Shown: one piece after another, positions 25,157 through 35,472 of the stretch
Layout of the letters: every line of letters begins with the position of its first letter
Numbering within the stretch: position 1 is the first letter of the stretch
Source: Streptacidiphilus rugosus AM-16
GTDB taxonomy: Bacteria; Actinomycetota; Actinomycetes; Streptomycetales; Streptomycetaceae
Direction: 5' to 3'
Assembly (NCBI RefSeq): GCF_000744655.1
Contig: NZ_JQMJ01000004.1
Location: 124,001-188,000 of the forward strand
Length of the DNA: 64,000 bases
Translations under genes and position numbers: made by a program
Notes under the pieces: generated by a model
Seen by the model: only the letters and a program-made list of their open reading frames with translations
Told to the model about the DNA's origin: nothing
The model's database searches: none

Positions 25157-25191
25157 CGCACTACGGCCCGGGCTGCGGTCGTCTGCCGCCG

Positions 25192-27657
25192 CTACTCGGT
25201 CCGCAGTGCGACCGCCGTGCGGGTCCTGGCCGCCCAGCCGGCCGGGAGCAGTGCGCCGAGGAGGGCGATGACCAGCCCGCCCGCGCCGAGCGCCGGCAGC
25301 GGAAGGGCGTGGTAGACGTCCAGCACCGAGGCCGGCAGGCGCAGGCCGGCGCTGCGCCCCATGGCCGGGACCACGATCCGCTGGAGCGCCACCCCGAGCG
25401 GCACTCCCACCGCTCCGCCCGCTGCGCCGACGACGGTCACCGAGGCGAGCACCATCGAGACGGTCTGGCGCGGCGTCATGCCCAGGGCCTTGACGACGCC
25501 GAGGTCGTGGACGCGCTCGCGGGTGTCCAGCACCACCGCGTTCAGCACACCGAGCCCGGCGACGGCGACCAGCATCAGGGTGAGCGCGGCGGTCAGCGCG
25601 TCGAGCATGATCAGGAGCTGGCTGGTCCCGCCGCCGTCACCGATCTGGGCGACGGCGCCGGTGGACCGGAGCGCGGTGTTCAGGGCGCTGGTGTAACCGC
25701 TGCGGCTGACACCGGACTTCAGCGCGACGGAGAAGTAGGCGGCGTGCAGGTTCGGCTCGGCGGCGGCCAGGGTCCTGGCGTCGGTGAGCAGGGTCATGCC
25801 CTGGTTCCGGGTGACGAAGACCTCTCCGGTGATCTTGACCGGGACCGCGGTGCCGTGGTCGGTGAGCACGACGGTGTCGCCGACCTTGGCGCCGGTCGCC
25901 GTCAGGAACGGGGTCGGCGCGACGGCTTCGCCGGGCCGGTGGAACCAGGTGCCGGAGACCATCTGGTAGCCGCTCCACGAGGCCTCGCCGAGGAAGGCGG
26001 TGACGTCGACGGAGCCGGTCGTCCCGGTGGCGGTGACCTCGGTCTGCGCCACGCCGAACCAGGCGCGGGTTCCCGACTGCGCCTCGATCGCGCGGGCCAT
26101 GGCCGCGGTGTCGACCGAGCCGGGCACGGCGGCGGAGGTGGTCGCACCGCCGGTGGTGGCCCCCGCGCCGCTCGGGTCGCCCGGGCCGCCGGCCGCACCT
26201 GCGGCTGCTCCCGATGCGGGGGCGGGCACGGGGCCGGTGCCGGAGTGCGGCGGGGCGACGGTGAGGACGGTGACGTCGGCGGTGGACCTCTTGGAGTCCT
26301 GGATCCGCTGGAGCGAGCTGCCCAGGCCGAAGGCGAAGGTGACCGCCGTGGCGCCGAAGAGGATGGCGGTGGCCATCGCCAGGGCGCGGGCCGGGCGGGC
26401 GAAGGGCTGGGCCAGGCCCAGGGTGACCGCGCGCGGCAGGGGCAGCGCCGCACTGATCCGCGCGGCCCGGCGGCCGCGACCGGACCGCGGTGTGCGGCCC
26501 ACGGCGAGTGCGTCCACGGTGCGCAGCCGTCCGGCGCGCAGCGCGGTGGCCAGGGCCGTCACCGACACCATGAGCAGCGTCCCGGCGACGACGGCGAGGT
26601 CGACGGAGGGGGCGACGGTCAGCGAGGCCGTGCCGTAGATCTGCTCGGTCGCCGCGAGCACCTGCGCGGCGGCGAGGTTGCCGAGGACCGCGCCGAGCAC
26701 GGTGCCGATGACGGCGGGGATCAGCGCCTGGCCCATGTAGGCGCGCACGACCTGGCCGGGGGTGAAGCCGACGGCCTTGAGGACGCCGATGCGGCGGGTG
26801 CCCGAACCGACCGCGCCGGCCACGACATTGCCCACGATCAGCACCGACATCAGGACGCCGAGCAGGCCGAAGGCGGTCAGGAACGGGATGAAGACGCCCG
26901 TGCTGCTTGCGTTGCTGTTCTTGACGCTGAGCCAGGTCCGGCTGCCGCTGAAGGATCCGGCGGGGACGGCGGCGGCCACGGCGTCGCGGTCGGCGGTCAG
27001 CTGGGCTTCGGTCGTGGCGGCCGCGAAGCGGTAGAGCATCTGCAGGCCGGTGCGGGCGCCCTTCGCGGTCAGCCCGCCGATCTGGGCGGGGACGACCCAG
27101 CCGTCGGCGGTGCGGCTGACGGAGCGGGCGACCCCGACGACCTCCAGTTCGGTGACGCCGCCGGAGGCGCTGGGGAAGTCCAGCTTCTGGCCGATCCGGA
27201 GCTGGGGTCCCGCGTAGTCGGCCGACACGACCAGCTGGCCCGGGCCAGAGGCCCAGTGACCGGAGGTCAGGGTGAGGTCGTCCACCGCGCCGCCGGCGTC
27301 GGCTCGCCCGACCAGCGACATCGGAGGCAGCGTCAGGCCCGCGGGCAGGTCCAGGCCGGGTCCGCCGGTCGGGTCGGCCGAGACGGTCGGGAACGGGCCC
27401 GCGCTCGCGGTCGCACCGGCGGCGTGGGCGCTGCCCGCGATCTGGTCCGCCGTCGCCCTGGCGGTGTCGAATCCGACGGTGAGGTGCGCCCCGTGCTGCG
27501 CGGCGAAGGCGTGGTCGAAGGGGGCGTCGGACGCCACCAGCAGCGAGCCGCCCAGAACGGAGGCGGTCACGGCCATCGTCGCGGCGAGACCGGTGACGAC
27601 CGTCTGCACGCGACGCCGCCGCACGCCCGCGCGCATCACTGTGCCGAGAGCGCTCAT
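25192..27657 (-). CDS. FtsX-like ABC transporter permease (MacB type)
   Basis: 821 residues with the duplicated MacB/FtsX layout: an N-terminal helix, a large extracytoplasmic domain, three helices, one more helix near residue 430 (ALAMATAILFGATAVTFAFG), a second periplasmic-like domain and three C-terminal helices. FtsX segments such as GVLKAVGFTPGQVVRAYMGQALIPA and GVVKALGMTPRQTVSMVLASVTVVG occur twice. These exporters use ATP to move lipids, peptides or antibiotics out of the membrane. The gene overlaps its ATPase partner by four bases (ATGA), and a two-component system lies divergently, the usual layout for inducible antimicrobial-peptide exporters. Confidence 0.92.
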   Translation of the reverse strand: MSALGTVMRAGVRRRRVQTVVTGLAATMAVTASVLGGSLLVASDAPFDHAFAAQHGAHLTVGFDTARATADQIAGSAHAAGATASAGPFPTVSADPTGGPGLDLPAGLTLPPMSLVGRADAGGAVDDLTLTSGHWASGPGQLVVSADYAGPQLRIGQKLDFPSASGGVTELEVVGVARSVSRTADGWVVPAQIGGLTAKGARTGLQMLYRFAAATTEAQLTADRDAVAAAVPAGSFSGSRTWLSVKNSNASSTGVFIPFLTAFGLLGVLMSVLIVGNVVAGAVGSGTRRIGVLKAVGFTPGQVVRAYMGQALIPAVIGTVLGAVLGNLAAAQVLAATEQIYGTASLTVAPSVDLAVVAGTLLMVSVTALATALRAGRLRTVDALAVGRTPRSGRGRRAARISAALPLPRAVTLGLAQPFARPARALAMATAILFGATAVTFAFGLGSSLQRIQDSKRSTADVTVLTVAPPHSGTGPVPAPASGAAAGAAGGPGDPSGAGATTGGATTSAAVPGSVDTAAMARAIEAQSGTRAWFGVAQTEVTATGTTGSVDVTAFLGEASWSGYQMVSGTWFHRPGEAVAPTPFLTATGAKVGDTVVLTDHGTAVPVKITGEVFVTRNQGMTLLTDARTLAAAEPNLHAAYFSVALKSGVSRSGYTSALNTALRSTGAVAQIGDGGGTSQLLIMLDALTAALTLMLVAVAGLGVLNAVVLDTRERVHDLGVVKALGMTPRQTVSMVLASVTVVGAAGGAVGVPLGVALQRIVVPAMGRSAGLRLPASVLDVYHALPLPALGAGGLVIALLGALLPAGWAARTRTAVALRTE

Positions 27658-28385
27658 CGGGTCACCTCGACCGCGGTGCCGTGCCGCCGCGACCCGACCG
27701 TGGGCCGGTGGACGGTGTCGGAGGCGATCCGGCCGTCGACGATGCGGACGGTGCGGGTGGCGCAGCTCCGGGCCAGCGCCAGGTCGTGGGTGACCACGAC
27801 GACGGTCTGCCCGTCGGCGTGCAGATCCCGCAGCAGGGCCTTGACCTCCTCGCCCGAGGCGGAGTCCAGGGCGCCGGTGGGCTCGTCGGCCAGCAGCAGC
27901 GCCGGACGGTTCATCAGCGCCCGTGCCACCGCCACGCGCTGACGCTCACCGCCGGAGAGCCGACCGGGGTAGGCGCGGGCGTGCCCGGCGATGCCCAGGA
28001 CCTCGAGCAGCTCGTTGGCACGCCGACGCGCCTCACCGCGGGCCGTGCCCGTCATCTCGGCCGGGAGCACCACGTTGTCCAGGACGGTGAGGTCGTCCAG
28101 CAGGTGGAAGAACTGGAAGACCATGCCGATGCTGTGGCGCCGGTAGCGGGCGGCACCGGCCTCGTCGAGCCGGTCCACCCGGGTGCCCGCGACCGTGACC
28201 GTGCCGGAGTCGGGGCGGTCCAGGCCCGCGATCATGTTGAGCAGCGTGGACTTGCCGCTGCCGGAGGGACCGACGACGGCCACGGCCTCACCGGCGCCGA
28301 CGGTCAGCGAGACGTCCTGGAGCGCCGCAGGTCCGTCCACGAAGTCGCGGCGCACCCCGCTCAGTTCGATCACGGGCTCGATCAT
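27654..28385 (-). CDS. ABC transporter ATP-binding protein (MacB/LolD type)
   Basis: 243 residues from the ATG at 28385 behind GAAGAGAG. Walker A is VVGPSGSGKSTLLN (about 40-53), then the Q-loop GMVFQFFHLLDDLT, the signature LSGGERQRVAVARAL, Walker B LLLADEPTGALD and the H-loop VVVTHDLALA. The Q-loop and signature are those of the MacB/LolD group. It pairs with the FtsX permease, with which it is translationally coupled. Its start faces the sensor kinase gene, with the shared control region 28386-28542. Confidence 0.94.
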   Translation of the reverse strand: MIEPVIELSGVRRDFVDGPAALQDVSLTVGAGEAVAVVGPSGSGKSTLLNMIAGLDRPDSGTVTVAGTRVDRLDEAGAARYRRHSIGMVFQFFHLLDDLTVLDNVVLPAEMTGTARGEARRRANELLEVLGIAGHARAYPGRLSGGERQRVAVARALMNRPALLLADEPTGALDSASGEEVKALLRDLHADGQTVVVVTHDLALARSCATRTVRIVDGRIASDTVHRPTVGSRRHGTAVEVTR

Positions 28386-28542
28386 CTCTCTTCTCCCCAG
28401 CTGGCGTCCTGCTCTTCCCGACGCCCTTGACGCTAGGGTCTGGAGATCATCGGCCACGTCGGCCGGGCGAGCCATTTGCGCTCCCCCGCACGGACGACGG
28501 CCGCCGGAGTCATCCCTGCGATGTAGTCGGGAGAGGTACAGG

Positions 28543-29859
28543 GTGAGCAGCGGACCGAACGCCGCAGGCTGGACCGACCGCGCGGACACGCCCGCGGCAT
28601 CGGGGCCGACGTCGGAGACCAGCTCCCACGCCGACCGGCTGCGCCGGCGGATCTCCGCACTGGTCCGGCCGACGCCGGATCCCGCCCGGGTGACGGCGCG
28701 GCGGCAGCTCGCCGACGCCGCCGTCGCGCTGCTCTTCGGCCTGGCCGCCGTGCGCGCGTCCCTGATCGCCCCCAACACCCCCGCCGCGCCGCTGGGGGCC
28801 ACCGTGCTCGCGGCACTGACCGCCGTGCCGCTCGCCTTCGGGCGCCGGGCTCCCCTGCTCGCCCTCTGGGCGGAACTGGCGTTGACCACGGCGCAGTTGC
28901 TCAGCCGCGCGGAGCCCGACGTGCTCTGGGTGAGCTGTCTGGTCACCATGGTCGCCGTCTACAGCGCGGTCGCCCACTCCCCCTACCGGGGCCTGTCCCT
29001 GGCCGGGCTGCCGGTCGCGGGCGCGGTACTGGTGGGCCTGTTCTCCGGTGCGAAGCTGCCGCACTTCCCCAACGGCCTGGTCGGCGGCCTGATGCTCTTC
29101 CCGGTGGTGGCCGCGGCCTTCGGCCACCAGGTCTGGTCGCGCCGGGCCGAGGAGAGCCGGGCCCGGCTGACCGTGCTCGAACGGGACCGCATCGAGGAGT
29201 TGCGCCGCGCCGTCGAGCACGAGCGCTCCCGGATCGCCCGCGAGCTGCACGACGTGGTGACCCACAACGTCAGCGTGATGGTGATCCAGGCCGGTGCCGG
29301 CCGGATGGTCGTCGACGACAATCCGGCTCTGGCGAAGGAGGCGCTGCTGGCGATCGAGACCGGCGGCCGCGCCGCCATGACCGACCTGCGCCAGGTGATG
29401 GGCCTGCTGACGATGGACAGCTCCGGCGAGGACCCCGCCGCCCAGGCCGACCTGACCCCCCAGCCGGGCCTGCACGGCCTGGAGGCCCTGGTCGGACGCA
29501 TCCGGCTCACCGGCATCGGCGTCGAGCTGCGCACCACAGGCGAGCGCCCGCTGCTGCCGCCGGGCGTGGAACTGACGGCCTATCGGGTGGTCCAGGAGGC
29601 GCTGACCAACATGGTCAAGCACGCCGTGGGCGCGAACGCCGTGATCCACGTCGGTTACGCGCCACGGGAACTGACCGTCGAGGTCCTCAACACCGAGGGC
29701 CGCCGCGGCGAGGCGGCTGCCTCCGGCAGCGGCAGGGGTCTGGTGGGGCTGCGCGAGCGCCTCGGCCTCCACGGCGGCACCCTTGCCACCGGGCCCCGGC
29801 TGACCGGCGGTTACCGCGTCAAGGCAACCATTCCCCTGAACCCTCTGGAGAACATGTGA
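28543..29859 (+). CDS. Sensor histidine kinase, NarL/DesK type
   Basis: 438 residues from the GTG at 28543 behind GGGAGAGG. After a polar N-terminal tail there are about five membrane helices (roughly 55-195) with no large extracellular domain, then a dimerisation helix with the phosphorylated His in IARELHDVVTHNVSVMVIQAG (HisKA_3) and a C-terminal HATPase (AYRVVQEALTNMVKHA as N-box, GSGRGLVGLRERL as G-box). It is the sensor for the response regulator that overlaps it by four bases. It probably senses membrane or cell-envelope stress and controls the divergent MacB-type exporter. Confidence 0.93.
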   Translation: MSSGPNAAGWTDRADTPAASGPTSETSSHADRLRRRISALVRPTPDPARVTARRQLADAAVALLFGLAAVRASLIAPNTPAAPLGATVLAALTAVPLAFGRRAPLLALWAELALTTAQLLSRAEPDVLWVSCLVTMVAVYSAVAHSPYRGLSLAGLPVAGAVLVGLFSGAKLPHFPNGLVGGLMLFPVVAAAFGHQVWSRRAEESRARLTVLERDRIEELRRAVEHERSRIARELHDVVTHNVSVMVIQAGAGRMVVDDNPALAKEALLAIETGGRAAMTDLRQVMGLLTMDSSGEDPAAQADLTPQPGLHGLEALVGRIRLTGIGVELRTTGERPLLPPGVELTAYRVVQEALTNMVKHAVGANAVIHVGYAPRELTVEVLNTEGRRGEAAASGSGRGLVGLRERLGLHGGTLATGPRLTGGYRVKATIPLNPLENM

Positions 29860-30563
29860 CCACCCCGCTGCGTGTCGTGATCGCGGACGACCAGGCCCTG
29901 GTCCGGACCGGCTTCCGCATGATCCTCGCCGCCGCGGGGATCGAGGTCGCCGCCGAGGCGGACGACGGCCTGACCGCGGTCGACGCGGTCCGCCGCACCC
30001 TGCCCGACGTGGTGCTGATGGACATCCGCATGCCCGAGCTCGACGGACTGGAAGCCACCCGCAGGATCCTCGCGTCCGGCGGCGACCGGGCGCCACGGGT
30101 GATCATCCTGACCACCTTCGACCTGGACCAGTACGTCTACGCCGCGCTGAACGCGGGCGCCAGCGGCTTCCTGCTCAAGGACGTGAGCCCCGAGCACCTC
30201 ATCTCCGCGGTCCGCATGGTCCGGTCCGGAGACGCGCTGCTCGCCCCGGCGATCACCCGGCGGCTGGTCTCCCGGTTCGCGCGCGGCGACGTCAACGCCC
30301 TTCCCGGCGGCCCGGACCGGGCCGCCCAGCACCAGGGACTCGGCACGCTGACGGCCCGCGAGTCCGAGGTGCTGCGCCTGATCGCCCGTGGCCTCAGCAA
30401 CGCCGAACTCGCGGCGCACCTGCACCTGTCCGAGGCGACGGTGAAGACGCACGTCGCCCGCATCCTGGCCAAGCTCGGGCTCCGCGACCGGGTCCAGGCC
30501 GTCGTCCTCGCCTACGAGACCGGCCTGGTCTCCCCCGGCGAGGACGGGACCGGCCAGGGCTGA
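29856..30563 (+). CDS. NarL/LuxR-type response regulator
   Basis: 235 residues. The receiver domain has acidic residues DD (11-12), phospho-acceptor Asp56 in VVLMDIRMPELDG, and the conserved Thr and Lys (IILTTFD, FLLKD). The C-terminal LuxR helix-turn-helix reads LTARESEVLRLIARGLSNAELAAHLHLSEATVKTHV and on. The GTG start overlaps the kinase stop (ATGTGA), so the two proteins are made in equal amounts. It most likely activates the adjacent exporter operon. Confidence 0.95.
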   Translation: MTTPLRVVIADDQALVRTGFRMILAAAGIEVAAEADDGLTAVDAVRRTLPDVVLMDIRMPELDGLEATRRILASGGDRAPRVIILTTFDLDQYVYAALNAGASGFLLKDVSPEHLISAVRMVRSGDALLAPAITRRLVSRFARGDVNALPGGPDRAAQHQGLGTLTARESEVLRLIARGLSNAELAAHLHLSEATVKTHVARILAKLGLRDRVQAVVLAYETGLVSPGEDGTGQG

Positions 30564-30726
30564 GCCGACGGGCCCGCGCGAACCCCCACAGACCGGAACC
30601 ATCGCCAACTGGCTTTTTGAGCGGGCGAATTCGCATCCTTGATCAGCTCTTGTCCGACTCCTGTCATGCTGTTTCCGTCCGCAGTACCGGACCGGGCGTC
30701 CGGGAAGTCCACGGAGGGGATTACGC

Positions 30727-31460
30727 ATGGCTGACGTTACGGTCGTCCTCAACCAGAAGGGCGGCATAGGCAAGTCCACGATCAGCGTGAACCTGTCTGC
30801 CACCATCGCCGAGGTCGTCGGGCGCGCCGAAGGGGAGCTCGCACCCGTCGCCGCGGTGTCGGTGGACCCGCAGGGGTCGGCCGTGTGGTGGGCCGAACGG
30901 GTGGGCGACGACCTGCCGTTCGTCTTCATCGACGCCTACGACGACCTCGACGGCATCCAGCGCCTGCGTGAGGTCACCTCGGTACGGCACGCCATCATCG
31001 ACACCCCCGGCTGGATGACCCCCGACGCCCGCAAGGCCGGCGCCGACCCGCTCGGCAAGGGGCCGATCGCCGACGCGGTCCGTGCCGCGCTGGACGCGGC
31101 CGATTTCGTGATCGTGCCGCTGGAGCCCGAGCCGATGGGCTTCGAGCCCACCCAGAACACGATCGAGCGGATCATCAAGCCGCGTGGCATTCCCTACCTC
31201 GTCGTCATCTCGAACTGGGACCCGCGCGACGGCACGGTCGACCTGGAGGACACCAAGGCCTTCGTCCGGGCCCAGGGCTGGCCGCTGGCCCGCACCGTGA
31301 TCCGCCACTACAAGCTCCACTCCCGCGCCGCCGCCGACCGTCAGGTCGTCACCCGGTACCCCAAGTCGCGCGTCTCCCAGGAGGCCCAGAAGGACTTCCT
31401 CAACCTGGCCCTGGAGCACCAGATGACGCTCGCGGACGCCAGGAAGGCGGTCACCGCCTG

Positions 31461-31461
<1 letters not shown>
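30727..31461 (+). CDS. ParA-type partition ATPase
   Basis: 244 residues. The deviant Walker A KGGIGKST (11-18) follows the start directly, Walker A' is VSVDPQGSAVWWAERVG, and Walker B is HAIIDTPGWM. The protein lacks the N-terminal helix-turn-helix of P1/F-type ParA, so it belongs to the short type Ib or chromosomal-like group. It forms ATP-dependent dimers on DNA that move or space its ParB partner. The start is fixed by GGAGGGG 8 nt upstream. Its stop overlaps the parB start by one base (TGATG). A 10-bp palindrome GCGAATTCGC lies at 30625-30634 in the leader, but no canonical parS is seen. Confidence 0.9.
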
Positions 31462-32675
<1,214 letters not shown>

Positions 32676-32756
32676 CCGCGCCGTGGGTGGGACCGGGACG
32701 CCCCTGGCCCCACCCGGGGGTGATCGCGAAGGGGCCCCTCGTGCGAAGCTGACTCC

Positions 32757-33695
32757 GTGTCCGATCCACTGGCGGAAGCCCCCCGGTCCGCGGCCCTGCG
32801 TCTGCCGCCCGAGCTCGAGGCGTTCTTCGCCCGCACCGAGCCGAGTGGCAGCGCCTCCTCCCGCGAGCGCCACACCTGGACCAGACGCGAGGTGGCCGTC
32901 GCGCGGACCCTCCCGGAGTTCCCGCCGGTCCGCACCGTTGCGGAGTTGTTCACGACCTCCACGCTGGCGCTGCTGTGGGAGCTCGGCTGTACGGACCGGC
33001 TGCGCAGCAGGACCGCACGGCGCAGCCGGCGCGAGGGCCCGCAGTCGGTCAACACCCGGCTGGCGCGCTGGAGTTCACTCAACCGTCTGCTGGAGGCCTC
33101 CGGCTGCGCGGCCGAACTCCCGCCCCGACCCCAGCCCGCCCCCCGCGTCGTGCCGATCGATCCCGACGAGGGCGTGCGCGTCGCCGACGAGATAGAGCCC
33201 CGGCGGCAGCGCCGTTTCGGGGAACGCGACCTGAAGATGGTGCGGCTGCTGGCCGTCGTCGGCCTCATCCTGGACACCGGCGCCCGCACCGCCGAGCTGC
33301 ACGCGCTGCGCTGGGACGACTTCGGCCCGGAGCTGAGCACGGTCACGCTGGTGCGCTACGGCCCCGGCGCGAACGTCGAAGTGCCGCCGCTGCGCGAGGT
33401 CTACGCCCTCTCGCGGCGCACCCGGGAGGCTCTCGAGGACTGGCGTACGGAGCGCGACGCCCTCGCGGCGGGCATCCAGGGCGCGGACGAGGGCAAGGTC
33501 TGGGTGACCCTCTCCGCCTCCCGCAGCGGACCGCCTGGGCGAAGCCTCGCGCTGGGAGGGCTGGCCCGCACGTACAACACCGTGATCGACCTCCTGGAGG
33601 CCTGGACCGGGACCTCCCTGCCTCCTCATCTCAAGGATCTCTCCCTGGCACGTGCGGAGTGCGTCACGCCTCTGAGTTCACAACCGCTGAGTTGA
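32757..33695 (+). CDS. Tyrosine-recombinase-like protein lacking the C-terminal catalytic residues
   Basis: 312 residues from a GTG. The first half has a core-binding (SAM-like) helical domain (VAELFTTSTLALLWELGC, NTRLARWSSLNRLLEASG). The second half has a long helix and LILDTGARTAELHALRWDDFG, which matches the first catalytic Arg motif of phage integrases (TG-R-x-E-L--L-W-D). The expected HxxR box and the nucleophile Tyr near the C-terminus are not found: the tail reads LPPHLKDLSLARAECVTPL. It may thus be a truncated integrase or a DNA-binding protein that lost catalysis. It lies 81 bp after parB, same strand, and ends next to the palindrome cluster. Confidence 0.7.
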   Translation: MSDPLAEAPRSAALRLPPELEAFFARTEPSGSASSRERHTWTRREVAVARTLPEFPPVRTVAELFTTSTLALLWELGCTDRLRSRTARRSRREGPQSVNTRLARWSSLNRLLEASGCAAELPPRPQPAPRVVPIDPDEGVRVADEIEPRRQRRFGERDLKMVRLLAVVGLILDTGARTAELHALRWDDFGPELSTVTLVRYGPGANVEVPPLREVYALSRRTREALEDWRTERDALAAGIQGADEGKVWVTLSASRSGPPGRSLALGGLARTYNTVIDLLEAWTGTSLPPHLKDLSLARAECVTPLSSQPLS

Positions 33696-33698
33696 CGG

Positions 33699-33839
33699 CG
33701 CCCGCGCGAAGCGTGGGCGAGGCGCTGCAGGGCGGGCCGCGAAGCGGCCTGGAAGCCCTGGGGCCGCCCGCGGAGCGGGCGGCAGGGGCGAAGCCCCTAC
33801 TGCCGGGGCGCGAAGCGCCCCGGATACCCGCTCCGCGGG
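33699..33839. repeat. Cluster of six consecutive short palindromes with triplet loops (telomere-like)
   Basis: Six hairpins in 141 bp. 33699-33719: 9-bp arms with one G-T pair, loop GAA. 33735-33749: 6-bp arms, loop GAA, inside an outer 6-bp stem 33728-33733/33755-33760. 33763-33783: 9-bp perfect arms, loop GGA. 33784-33798: 6-bp arms, loop GAA. 33803-33823: 9-bp perfect arms, loop GAA. 33827-33839: 5-bp arms, loop TCC. GNA triplets closed by C-G form very stable sheared loops and are the hallmark of Streptomyces linear-replicon ends. Here they lie internally. Confidence 0.9.
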
Positions 33840-33885
33840 GGGGGAAGACTCAAGCCCGCAGTGCTTCTTATCTCTAGATCGTCTC

Positions 33886-35397
33886 CTACCCGGCACCCCC
33901 ACCGTAGAGGGCAGTCGCCAGGGCGTCGCCGCAGGTGGCCGCCTCCTCGACGGTGTCGGCGACCCAACAGACGTAGCCGTCCGGGCGGACGAGCACCGCG
34001 GCGGCGCCCACGTCCTGCCGGTCGGCGCACCGGGCGCGCACGAGGTCGACGCCGGGCGGCAGCCGCACGTCCGCCGGCACGACCCCGGCCAGGTCGAGCA
34101 GGACCGCCTGTCCGGCGCGGAACAGCGCAGAGAGCCGGACGCGGCCCGACTCCGCCGTCACCTCAGGGTCCGGCAGGCGCTGCCCGACGAGCGGATGCGT
34201 GCCCGGCAGCTCGTAGCGCAGCGACAGGCCGGAGATCAGTCCGGCCATGTGACGGTTGGCGTCGGGCAGCCGCAGCAGGTCGATGACGATGTCGCGCAGC
34301 GCGGCGACGTCCTCACTGGGCTTCGGGTCCGCCAGGACCCGCTGCGCCGAGGTGTGGTGGAGGACCTGGGCGCCCACCGGATGCCGTTCGGCGTGATAGG
34401 AGTCCAACAGCGTGTCCCCCGCCCGGCCGCGGAGCACCGCCGCCAGCTTCCAGCCCAGGTTGAACGCGTCCTGGACGCCGAGATTGAGGCCCTGACCGCC
34501 CAGCGGCGGGTGGATGTGCGCGGCGTCGCCGGCGAACAGCACCCGCCCCACCCGGTAGTGCTCCAGCTGCCGTGTGGCGTCGGTGAACCGTGAGGCGTTC
34601 TGCACGGATCCGAGGACCACCTCGGGCCCGTAGAGGGCCTTCAGCGCCGTTGAGATCTCCTCCGGCGTGACGGCGCTGTCGTCGTCGCCGTCCGTCTGCT
34701 CGGCGCGGCCGAAGGTGAAGCGGTAGCGGTCGTCGCCGAGCGGGGCCGTCATGGCCCAGTAACCGCCGGCCTGCCGCATCAGGCTGCTCATGTGGCCCAA
34801 CCGGCCGGGCACCAGGGGTGAGACCTCGGCCAGGCGGATGTCGGCGAGGACCGCTCGGTGCGTCCCCGGCCGGCCGGGGAACGGCAGACCCAGCAGTTTG
34901 CGCACCGCGCTGTGCCCACCGTCGCAGGCCACCAGGTAGCGGGCCCGCACCCGCGTCGCGTCCGCGCTCACGAGCACGCCCGCCTCGTCCTGCTCGACCC
35001 CGGAGACGGCGGCGCCGCGCACGACCCGGACCCCGGCGGCCACCGCTCGCGCCTCCAGCACCTCCTCGAGCTCCCACTGGGCGACGGCGATCGGGTGGGG
35101 GTGCCTGGTGCGCCAGGGTGTGCAGTCCAGTGGCACGGGCAGGGCGCCGAAGTGGCCGCCCACCGGGTCGCCGGGGACGACCCGTGCCAGCAGCGGCTCC
35201 AGCAGCCCTCGGGATTCCAGCAGTTCGGCGGTCCGTGGCTGGATGCCCCCGCCCTTCACCTGTTCGATCCGCTGCGGCAGCTTCTCCAGCACCAGGGTCT
35301 CCACGCCCGCGAGTGCCAGTTCGTACGCCAGTGCCAGCCCGGTCGGGCCTGCGCCGACGACCACCACTTCGGTCGCGTCCTCTGTCGTCATCACCAT
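33886..35397 (-). CDS. FAD-dependent aromatic monooxygenase
   Basis: 503 residues from the ATG at 35397 (GAGAGGA 4-10 nt upstream; a second ATG at 35391 is possible). The FAD-binding Rossmann motif VVVVGAGPTGLALAYELA is at the N-terminus, the DG motif in YLVACDGGHSAVRKLLG, and the GD motif in VLFAGDAAHIHPPLGGQGLN. This is the PHBH-fold group A flavin monooxygenase with a C-terminal thioredoxin-like domain, as in RdmE/PgaE and related polyketide hydroxylases and many detoxifying enzymes. No polyketide genes are near. The divergent TetR gene 75 bp away probably controls it, which suggests inducible hydroxylation and inactivation of a xenobiotic. Confidence 0.92.
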   Translation of the reverse strand: MVMTTEDATEVVVVGAGPTGLALAYELALAGVETLVLEKLPQRIEQVKGGGIQPRTAELLESRGLLEPLLARVVPGDPVGGHFGALPVPLDCTPWRTRHPHPIAVAQWELEEVLEARAVAAGVRVVRGAAVSGVEQDEAGVLVSADATRVRARYLVACDGGHSAVRKLLGLPFPGRPGTHRAVLADIRLAEVSPLVPGRLGHMSSLMRQAGGYWAMTAPLGDDRYRFTFGRAEQTDGDDDSAVTPEEISTALKALYGPEVVLGSVQNASRFTDATRQLEHYRVGRVLFAGDAAHIHPPLGGQGLNLGVQDAFNLGWKLAAVLRGRAGDTLLDSYHAERHPVGAQVLHHTSAQRVLADPKPSEDVAALRDIVIDLLRLPDANRHMAGLISGLSLRYELPGTHPLVGQRLPDPEVTAESGRVRLSALFRAGQAVLLDLAGVVPADVRLPPGVDLVRARCADRQDVGAAAVLVRPDGYVCWVADTVEEAATCGDALATALYGGGAG

Positions 35398-35426
35398 CGG
35401 TCCTCTCGTTTCTTGCCCGAGAGCAA

Positions 35427-35449
35427 ACATACACCGGGTGCAGAAATGT
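35427..35449. promoter_or_regulatory. Candidate TetR operator between monooxygenase and regulator
   Basis: An interrupted palindrome, ACAT (35427-35430) and ATGT (35446-35449) around CACC-G-GGTG (35432-35440), in the 75-bp divergent intergenic region. A TetR dimer bound here would cover both promoters. The palindrome is imperfect, so this is a candidate only. Confidence 0.45.
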
Positions 35450-35472
35450 ACCGAGGGCAGCTTCCTGCTAGC

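Noticed and set aside
22228..25271. Very long open frames on both strands opposite or shifted to the secreted lectin gene
   Set aside because: Products are Arg/Gly/Pro-rich with no family pattern; they follow from the high GC content and the codon bias of the real gene.
30600..30726. A chromosomal parS site upstream of parA
   Set aside because: No match to the TGTTTCACGTGAAACA-type site; only a short palindrome GCGAATTCGC is present.
33886..35397. Part of an aromatic polyketide gene cluster, suggested by the monooxygenase
   Set aside because: No polyketide synthase, cyclase or acyl-carrier genes are near; the TetR pairing fits xenobiotic response better.
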